Positions 55,401-64,000 of a stretch of DNA of 64,000 bases are shown piece after piece. The stretch is from Progne subis subis (taxonomy: Eukaryota; Chordata; Aves; Passeriformes; Hirundinidae): NCBI GenBank assembly GCA_022316685.1, contig JAKJHU010000030.1:18250893-18314892 (forward strand), read 5' to 3'. Position 1 is the stretch's first letter; every line of letters starts with the position of its first letter. The translations under genes and the position numbers were made by a program. The notes beneath the pieces were generated by a model, which made no database searches, was not told the DNA's origin, and saw only the letters and a program-made list of their open reading frames with translations.

Positions 55401-58400
55401 GCATAAAGAAAAGTACATGCAACTTCAGGATGATGTAATGCATCTGCGTAACTGAGCACTGCATTGTGAAAGAGCATTCAGTGTAATGTTATGGATATTT
55501 GATGGAACCATTTCCACTATTAATATTCACTAAGGATTCCTAGAATTAACTGTAATTACTGAGGGAAAGGGCCTGGATATGACTGAGCACAGCTCAAAGA
55601 AAACATCTGTTCAGTGCTCAGTGCTGGGCAACCACAAGGATGGTGTTAGGCTGCATTAGGAAAGAACAAGGCAACAAAATATGAAAAGAGACAATTGAAA
55701 GAGAGCTGAAATAACTTCTAGTGCTGACCCCTAGAGAGAGGCAACCTACAGAGTATTCACTCAGTTAGCTGACTCTGTATGATTCTAGAGGATCTTGTAA
55801 AGCAAGACAATCTCTGTTTTCATCCCAGAAAAATTCCCAGAATTTATGGTAATAAGGAGGGAATGTATCTTGTGAACAAACTGATATGTCACCATATAGC
55901 TGTTTTGAAAATCAGATCCCTAAAAGCAAATACCCCACACAAAGGAGGAGTGTGAGGGATTGCAGAATGTTTTTTCATTTATTACAAGGAGACACACGGC
56001 AGCACTTTTGATTCATTAACAGATTAGGTCACAACATGGCAAATAAAAGCTTGTTTGTCTCCTGAAAGCTTGTAAAATTCTTGCTGATTTTCCCTAATGT
56101 TTCTAAAATTTGACAGCTCTAATGAATTAATTTTTCAAGTGAGGAGGTGTTGAAGAGATTAAAATCACATATTCAACTAAGTTGTATGTTCTGTCATTGT
56201 TATCTTTCAAGCATTATGTTCTTCCACGGTATTAATGAACACTTTCTTTAATATTATGATTCTGCTACACCCATGACAAGGGATCTTTGATGTTACCAGC
56301 AATATTAAATATTAAATACAATATTTAAAAAGTGCAGGGAAGGATACTGGTGAACTGCCCATCAACTAGTCTGTTGTTTATTCTGGCCCTGCACCAAACA
56401 TAACTCCTTTTCTAGGATGGAAGGCAAGTCTGGTGGTTCTGGCTGAATAGTTACATCTTTTAGGATTTCTGCTGGCTTGAATGTAAAACAGGTCTAACAG
56501 TCTTGGGAGGCCGCACCTACATACTCTGTGACATCTACCAATGTCCATGGCATTCTAGAGTGACATTGTTTAGCCCTGTCTTCCTGCTTCTAAACCGATT
56601 AGGAAATTTCTTAACTTTGATGGTCCTGGGATCTTTCAATCTGACAGGTTATGGGATTAAAAAACCAGTGAGCAGTGAGGCAAATTACAGAAAAACAAAA
56701 CCACTGAGGAAAATAAATCCTGTGGGTCATTACATCCCTCCTACCACAGGATGTCACAAAATCCTCTGCAAAAGCAGGTCAGGCTGCATCTCCATTGCTG
56801 TGATCATCTCTCCTCTTTCTCCTCAACAATCCTTCTTGTTTTCAGCCTAAAATAATCATGAGCAATACTGGGTTCTGCCAGCACTGTCCTGTCTGCTAAC
56901 AATTGTGTTTGCCTCCCCAATGATCACACACTGATGTATTGACAGACAACATATATTTCTGCAGCCTCCACTTTGCTGAAGTTAAACAAGCTGACTCACT
57001 GTGTCTCCTCATAAGAAAATAATCTCTCAGTTTTGTCATTATCCTGTAGTCCACCTCTGCAACTGATCTAGTTTGAACTTCTCTGCTCTGAATATGGCCA
57101 GATTCTCACACAGATATGGATTGTAGCTTTCTCAGTCTCTGTCTTTCTGGAAAATTTTGAATGACGTTGGGCATCCCTTCCGAGTGCCTGCAGGCCTCTG
57201 AAAAGTAAAGCTGATTTTCTGATCTGCCTTTTGTTCAATTTCTACAAGTTCTCCATGGACCTCCAATAAAAAACCCACACATTTGCAGTGTTTTAGATCT
57301 TAGTATCTTAGCAACGCTTCCCCTCTCCAGGACAAAAACTTGTGATGTATCCTAAAAGTGCATTTACTCTTTCATAGTCACAATACATTTTCTGATTACC
57401 TATCTTTTAAGAGAAAGAAACCCTTACAGCTCTGTCTGCTCCTGAGGCTGGGGTGCCAGCTGGTATCTGCACAGACCATTTGACCATTTCTCACCATCTG
57501 ACTACAGGTAACATGCTGGCTATCCCTCTGTCAGCTTGATAGATTGACTGAAAACACTCAGATGACAATCAATATGCCAGTTTTTCAGGATTCTGGGGCA
57601 AAGAGTATGTTCTTCTCCTAGATGTCTCTCTTAGTGTTGTTTGAATTTTGTTTCTTCTACTATTATTTGTTTTGGCTTTGTGCTCACTAATTAAGAAATT
57701 GGAATTTGGTGCAAAGAGATGCTTGCAGAGAAATGGGATTAGAACCTGGTGTTCTCAGCCAATAATAATATGTGAAAAGAGAATTTTCTTCTAGTACCTC
57801 AAAGCTGATGGGTTATTTCAAGACTTGTTAGGAAGCATAATTGTCATCTTGTCTCCGTTCCAAATTGGAATAGATCATCAGTAATAATCCAGTGATGAAG
57901 AGAGCCACAGAACTGTGGCCTTTGGAGTGCATTAGAAATTAATTTTAATTTAACTTTTCCTCAGGGACAGTTCTGGTTCCCTTAGATCTAAGATGAGGTT
58001 GAGAGTCAGGACTTGTGGTCCCTGTTTCAGTTTCTGATAGTGAATCAAGCGCTCTATGAAAACTTTGTGAGCCCAAAGAACCAATTTGGAAGAAAAATAA
58101 GTTATCTAAGGTGCTCAAATAATTAAATGCATTTTTGTTATAAAGGACTGGACAGATTTATTTCCTGTGTGCTTCTTTTATACTAGGAGTACTATGCTGC
58201 ATATTCCTTCACATAATTCAGTGAAAATTGAAGTGTGAGTCTTTCTAAAAGAGATGCTCTAAAAAACCCAAAATTCACAGAATTCTTCCATGGATGCAGA
58301 ATGACATTGTGAGCCTTCTTGTCGTTATAGGACTTGATTATACTACTGGTCCAAAGGATCCTTTCTTCACTTAAAAATTAAGGAAATCAAGAATGAGAAC

Positions 58401-58697
58401 ATATGAATTTCCAGTGAAGGATGAACCAGAAATGGAATATACTACTCCATTTAGCCACATTCAGTACCGTTCTGTGAAACCTCTTTAGCAGTGTTCAAAA
58501 ACAGCAAAAACCTAAAAGCTGATTTTCACCCATCTTCCTGAGTACATAAAGAAAAGCAGCTCTGTTCTAGTTAAAGAATTAAATGGTTCTGTTTAACCAA
58601 AGTGTTTTATATTTGTTGACATACCTTTGAAATTCAGTGTACACGCCTTCCACAGCTAGTAGCATTTCATTGGGCGATTGTCTCATTTTGCCTTCTG

Positions 58698-59287
58698 TGT
58701 TGGTTTCATCTGGGGTGGAGTTAATTTTCTTCACAGTGGCCAGTGTGGGGCTGTGTTTTGGGTTTGTGCTGAGCAGGGGGTTGATAGTACAGAGATATTT
58801 TTGTTATTACTGAACAGGGCCTGCATAGATTCAAGGCCTTTTCTGCTTTTCATACAGCCATGCTGAGGAGGAAATTGGGGATCAGGGGAGGTTGGGAAGA
58901 GACACAGCCAGGACAGGTGACCCAAACTGCCCAGAGGGACATTCCAGAGCATGTGACATCATGCTCAGTATATAAAGTGAGGGAAGGAAGAAGGGAGGAC
59001 ATTTGGAGTGATGACATTTGTCTTCCCAAATTACTGTTACATGGGACAGGGCCCTGCTCTCCTGGAGATGTATGAACACCCGCCTGCCCACGGGAAGGAG
59101 AGAATTCATTCCTTGGGGCTTTTTTTGCTTGTGTGCTTGGCTTTTGCTTTCCCTTTTAAACTGTCTTTATCAAGCCCACGAGTTTTCCAGCTTTTACCAT
59201 TCTGACTCTCTCCCAGTCCTGCTGGTGGGGGAGTGAGCGAGTGGCTGCGTGGGGCTGGGTTGTTGGCGGGGGTTAAACCACAATGAC
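58698..59287 (+). mobile_element. Solo LTR of an avian ERVL-like element
   Basis: It begins TGTTGGTTTCATCTGGGGTG and ends near GGGGTTAAACCACAATGAC. Inside are TATATAAAG at 58969-58977 and the segments GACATTTGGAGTGATGACAT, CTGTCTTTATCAAGCCCACG and GAGTGAGCGAGTGGCTGCG, which I recall from a common avian ERVL LTR family. No internal region or second LTR follows, so it is a solo LTR. Flanking TTCTG (58693-58697) and TTCTC (59288-59292) may be a mutated 5-bp duplication. It is clearly different from, and older than, the LTRs at 14623 and 20608. Confidence 0.82.
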
Positions 59288-59826
59288 TTCTCAGTCTTCT
59301 TCCCACCTCTTTCCTTAATGGGAACAGACTTCTGTGCAGACTTGAGGATCAAACCACACCTCTGAACCTGCCCACAGTATTCTCAATTGCTGCTATGATT
59401 TATCCATTTGATAATTTCTGCTTTCATTTTGGGAAGGAAAGCTGAAAGGTGTTAGATTGCTCAGGACAACTGGAATGTCTTTTCCAGTGTGGGTCATTTT
59501 GACAGAAACAGGACAGGAGTTTATCTTTTCCACCAGCCCTGCAAGTGTGGTAATTTCCAGGTCAGGGAGGGAGGTAGGAATTCAGTTGAAAAAAGGCATT
59601 AACCTCCTTAACTGATACATCTCCTTACAATGCATATTGTCTGCAATTTGAGAAGCCAAAAACTTTTTCCCCTACCATTTTCCAGGTAAGCTGCATGACC
59701 TCTCTAAATACACAATAGTCTGGAAAAGAGGTATCACAGAAGTGTCCTGCTAGCTCAAACTAGTGGTCCATCCAGGTGTTCTTTTTCCAGAAAGAGAGCG
59801 GGAGCTATGTAGGAGCAATAGTGAAC

Positions 59827-59875
59827 ACTCACTAGTGAGACTAGTGAGTCACTAGTGAGTCACTAGTGAGACTAG
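59827..59875. repeat. Short tandem array of palindromic CTCACTAGTGAG units
   Basis: ACTAGT occurs five times within 49 bp, in units alternating ACTAGTGAG with AC or TC spacers. CTCACTAGTGAG equals its own reverse complement, so the array can form cruciforms. Confidence 0.88.
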
Positions 59876-62800
59876 TTTCCCAGTCTGCTCTCTGCACCCT
59901 TCCAACATACAAAACTGCTGTATTAACAGTGTTGGATCTCTCCACTCTGAGGAGTAAAACACAATCTGAGCATGAAAACTGGAGGACTGGTCAAACTGAG
60001 ACTGGGAAGAAAAAAATAAATTGGCACATCCAAAAGCTTTCTGAGAAGAGAAAAAGGTCAATAGATAGCAGGGGCAATGTTGTAATGTCAATGGAGATAG
60101 GAGGTGACCTACAGCAGAGACTCATGTTTTGGGTCACAATCCTGATGAAGTCTGATGAAGAAACAAGGGTTTACAATCCCAGCTGCTACAGGCACAACAG
60201 GGATGAGTGGTTTGGGCTGCATAAACTGTGACACAGAGATTGCGTAGTGGACTACATGTTTTTCCTGGCCTCCAAGTTTCTCCTAAAACAGGAGCAAGAG
60301 GAAAACATCCTATGGTGGTGGAGGTGGCTCTCGACTTTGCCTCTGGAGAGAGGCCAAGCTTTGCACATGTTTCAATTCAGTCTAAATGCCTTCAGATAAA
60401 GCTGTCAAGTGTTTGGGGGTTGGCATCCATGGCTGGAGAGATTGTCTAGGATGTTGTCTAGGAGCTAAAAGAGGAAAATTGAACAGTTGCCCAATGTTCA
60501 AGCATGGTCACAGCACACCTCTCCTGTGTTGTGACAGCACTAAAACAGGAGAACTGGCAGTGAGGAGGAGCCCATGAAAGTCACTTGGCACTATTTACCT
60601 GTTCACAATAGTAATCCAGCTGTTATGAGAGCTGTAAGTAAGAAAATGATCAATCTTCTTTGAAATAATAATCTCAAACAAAATACAAACATCAAGGCAG
60701 GGTTAACTCTGAGACTTAGCACAGGTTGTGCTCCTGTGTATACACCTATGTGCAGGCAAGGTGCCTACATTTCCCTTTACCATTACTGGAGATCTAAGGC
60801 TTGGTTTATTTGCACAGACGTGGTGCTGTAATGGGAGATTTTCCTCTGTGTCCTACTTAGCATCCCATACTGATACTTTAGGTCATCTCGAATGTCACCA
60901 GTCATTTACATATAGACATTAAATTGAAATAAAATTCTCCCCCCTCCCCCAAAGCCCTGTGTCCCCCTGCCCCACTCCAGTCCTCCCCAAAGGAAAGAAA
61001 AACAAAACAAAAAAGCCCCTGAGCAATGCATTCCCTCAGTCATAAACTGAAGACACTATATTGACATCTTGCATCCATTTTTTGTCAAGTTCAGGCAAAC
61101 TCAGTCTCCTGAAGTTTGGGGAATTGCATGTTTAGTAGTTGCTCACATGATCTTCAGTGATGGATGCCTTGAAGGTACAGATGGTCTCATTCTGCCTAAG
61201 ATCTGCACAAGCACAAGGTGTAATTGTATGTGTGTGCTGTGTATTTGCTGTTAATCAAGTTCTGGAGAGGGAATTCCTCTATTCTTGCTTTCTCATCCAG
61301 TGTTCAACCTCTAATTTCTGTTTTTAAAGGATGCTCCAGACTCAAGTTTCTTTTCAAGAAAGCTTAAAAATATTATCTACCCAGAAGCACCAGTTTTCTT
61401 TCTGAAAACAATAATTTAATTACTTTATTTCTTGAGCAGGCCATAGTGTGCCATTCTGACCCCCCCCCCTCATGTTATTGTCCTGATATAAATACATCTG
61501 CAGCTCATTTGCTCAAATCTGACTGTTTACCATCCCAGCAGGAGCTGGAAAATAATGAGTTTGATCACACAGTAAGGTAAGGAGGCTAGCCTAGCTTACA
61601 GAGAGACTTTCTAAGTACAATGCTTCCATTAACCCCCTACTGACATCCTCAATTGAATGTTTTTAAGCCAGAGCATAAATATAACAGCAGCAGGCCTGTG
61701 CTTGCTGGAATAGGGTTGCTGGAAATATTCACTTAACTTCCCATGTGATGCAAGTTAAGATTCTCTTCCCTGCCTAGTGGGGTCCTAAGACCTGCAAAGA
61801 GAAGAGTTAACACTCAAGAGAGAGCTCATGAGAGTCAGTGAAATTCCTTAGCTTGTTAGCTGAGCTGGCTTTAGAGAGAAACAGGTGCCTCCACAGGAAG
61901 AGTCAGCGGATCTGAGATGTTCCTCACAGGGTGAAATGAATTGCTGTATTGCAGCAATTTTAATTTGGAAGCCTCAAATTGATTCAAACTCGCAACAGCC
62001 CCCTGGTGTGCAGCTGAGAAGTGGTTTCTTTGAAAACAGAAACAGAGGAAAAAGAAAGTTATTCTGCTTGTCTTGGACATCTCATGAGTCACCAGCAGCC
62101 AGCAACAGATTTGACAAGTCTTGGCTCCCCACTGCAGTGATATGAGCACTCTTTGGGTATAAATCTCTCCTCTGGAAACACAAAGGTACTGGAAGGCAAT
62201 TAAATAAATCCTCACTGTGGATTGGTGAGGCTCCCCATGATGGCAGTAGGGACGCACTGGGCTCTCTGGTCAGTGGGGAGCTGGGTGGGGAGGGTGGACC
62301 AAGTCTTCAGCTGTGCAGCTGGGAACAGTGCTGGGATTGCACAGGAAGAGGCTGATTTCCCATTACATGAAGGGTTTTTCCACTGCTCTGACAGGTTAAA
62401 AGATGGTTAACACAGAGTGGAAGTGACCCTGTGTACTGTTCCTGGCACTGCAGTGTCAGAGGTTTGGCTCCAAAACACCCCTCTGCAACTGCTCCCCAGT
62501 TCCAAATTCAGGATCTGCCTAACACAGCTGTTGAGGGTATAGAAAAGAGCCAAAGGTGATCAATCTGTACAGCTACTGAAATTGTTTCAGAAAACACAGT
62601 ATTTATTTTGTTGCACACATTTCAACTGCTGCAGGCAACTGTGCACCCACAAGCCCTGTGAAAGCCAGCTCGTGGCTGGGGAGAATCTCTGTGAAGGAAT
62701 TAACTGATTGCTGGATAGAGCTGAGTGAGGCTGCATGCAGGGGCAAGGGCAAAGGAAGGGAAATCCTGCTCTAAGGTTGTCCCAAAACACTAATCATGGA

Positions 62801-63845
62801 ACTATTCTTTTGGATTGTCAGTCAAGGGACAATTTATTCTGGATAATCTAAACTGAACATTGTTGGTCTCAATAGCTTGGAGAAGAATTCTTCTGACAAA
62901 TTGCAACAGTATAACATAATATTCAGCATTTTTCTAAAGCCCCAGCTCCTTGAGTTATATGATTACAGCAGAATCTCTGCTTTGGGCAAAATAAAGGAAA
63001 AAAAATAGATCTCATGATGTGACAGCTATGCAGAAAAATCTGAGGGAATCAGACATGAAGGTTCCAACATCAGAAAACTGGTAACTTTGCTCAGGTTTAG
63101 ATTTTAAGTTCAAAAGGATTTAGAATCTGTAGCCCTAAAGCTAGCCAGCATTTTATCTACTCCTAGGGGTATGGGTAGGAAGGCAGTAAGCAATGATTCT
63201 GCCATCCTCTGGAGTAGCAAACATGTGCAGTGAAATGTTCTGGGGTTTTGTTCTGGGGTAATTTTTTTTCTTTTTGGGGAGAGAGTGTTCTTTTAAACTT
63301 GTCTATGCAAAGAGCCTGAGACCTTTTCTCAAGAACAAATACTATTAAATTGCAGTGCCTTAGACAAACAGTTGGGACACTGACGGCCTCATCCAAGAAG
63401 CACTGGACAGTTTTGCATGCACAGGCATACAAAGATTCCCCCGACTAAAACCTGTGAGCTTAAATTATATAATGCTTCTGTGTTTGAATTGCAAATAATT
63501 TTTATTCTGCATCCTTGTGCCTTTACCTGATGAAGAATTCGTCACTGACAGACCTGGCATATTCATGCAGTTTTTCTGTGTTTTGTAAACAAATCCCTTG
63601 CTTGTAAAGCTCTTAAAAAATTCAATAGAAATATTTTTACTAAGTTATTTGGGCTGCACCAGATACAGCTGTGTGAAATGTGGCTTCTGATGCCACCTGT
63701 GCCCTATGAAATGCAAGTCCATAAATCATTTTAAGCTCCACTGGAATGAAAGCTCCTACATAAGCAAAAGCATGGTATTTCAGAGCTTTAATATTTGAGT
63801 TCAAATTCTGTCAGTTTTCTGCAGGGAATGAACTAGGAAACTAGG

Positions 63846-64000
63846 GTGTTTTTTGTGGTTTTTTTTTTTTTTTGTTTTTTTTGTTTGTTTGTTTGTTTGT
63901 TTGTTTGTTTGTTTTTTTGGGTTTTTTGTGGGGTTTTTTTGGGTGTTTGTTTGTTTGTTGTTGTTGTTGTTTTTGTTTTGGTTGTTTTTTTTGTTTTTTT
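63846..64000. repeat. (GTTT)n and T/G-rich tract running off the window
   Basis: Contains about eight consecutive GTTT units plus TTTTTGGG- and GTT-type blocks. It continues beyond the last base. Confidence 0.93.

Overview
The window looks like nuclear DNA of a bird, probably a passerine. The evidence is CR1 LINE 3' ends, a solo LTR of the common avian ERVL-like type, small introns rich in A/T homopolymers, and a well-conserved vertebrate gene. No tools were used. Family assignments come from reading the sequence and from recalled knowledge.

Host gene: nine coding exons of the voltage-gated potassium channel gene KCNQ3 (Kv7.3) lie on the minus strand between 974 and 29133. By the human scheme they are exons 2-10. 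They encode the end of S1 through S6, calmodulin-binding helix A and the start of the A-B linker. All splice sites are GT/AG and all phases agree, including a 27-bp microexon at 11321-11347. Exon 1 and the promoter lie to the right, beyond 64000. Exons 11 onward, encoding the C-terminus, lie to the left of base 1. The right-hand half (29134-64000) is therefore part of the large intron 1. In it I find only repeats: two CR1 copies, one solo LTR and several simple repeats.

Mobile element: intron 6, between the selectivity-filter exon and the S6 exon, holds a complete 6650-bp endogenous retrovirus at 14623-21272, on the plus strand and so antisense to KCNQ3. It has TGTCCT...AGGACA LTRs, a 5-bp target duplication (GTCAG), a Lys-type primer binding site, gag, an intact protease-RT-RNase H-integrase frame, a polypurine tract and no env. 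This fits an ERVL-like (class III) element. The two LTRs show no base substitutions, only one 4-bp indel, so the insertion is very recent. Without it, intron 6 would be about 895 bp.

Most unusual point: gag-N, gag-C and pol of this provirus share one reading frame from 15303 to 20423, broken only by two amber codons (16461 and 17271). Pol has no AUG of its own before the protease. Directly after the second amber codon there is an 8-bp hairpin, so Gag-Pol may be made by stop-codon readthrough. The first possible gag AUG lies inside the primer binding site, and the N-terminal product is hydrophobic with a 9-residue tandem repeat.
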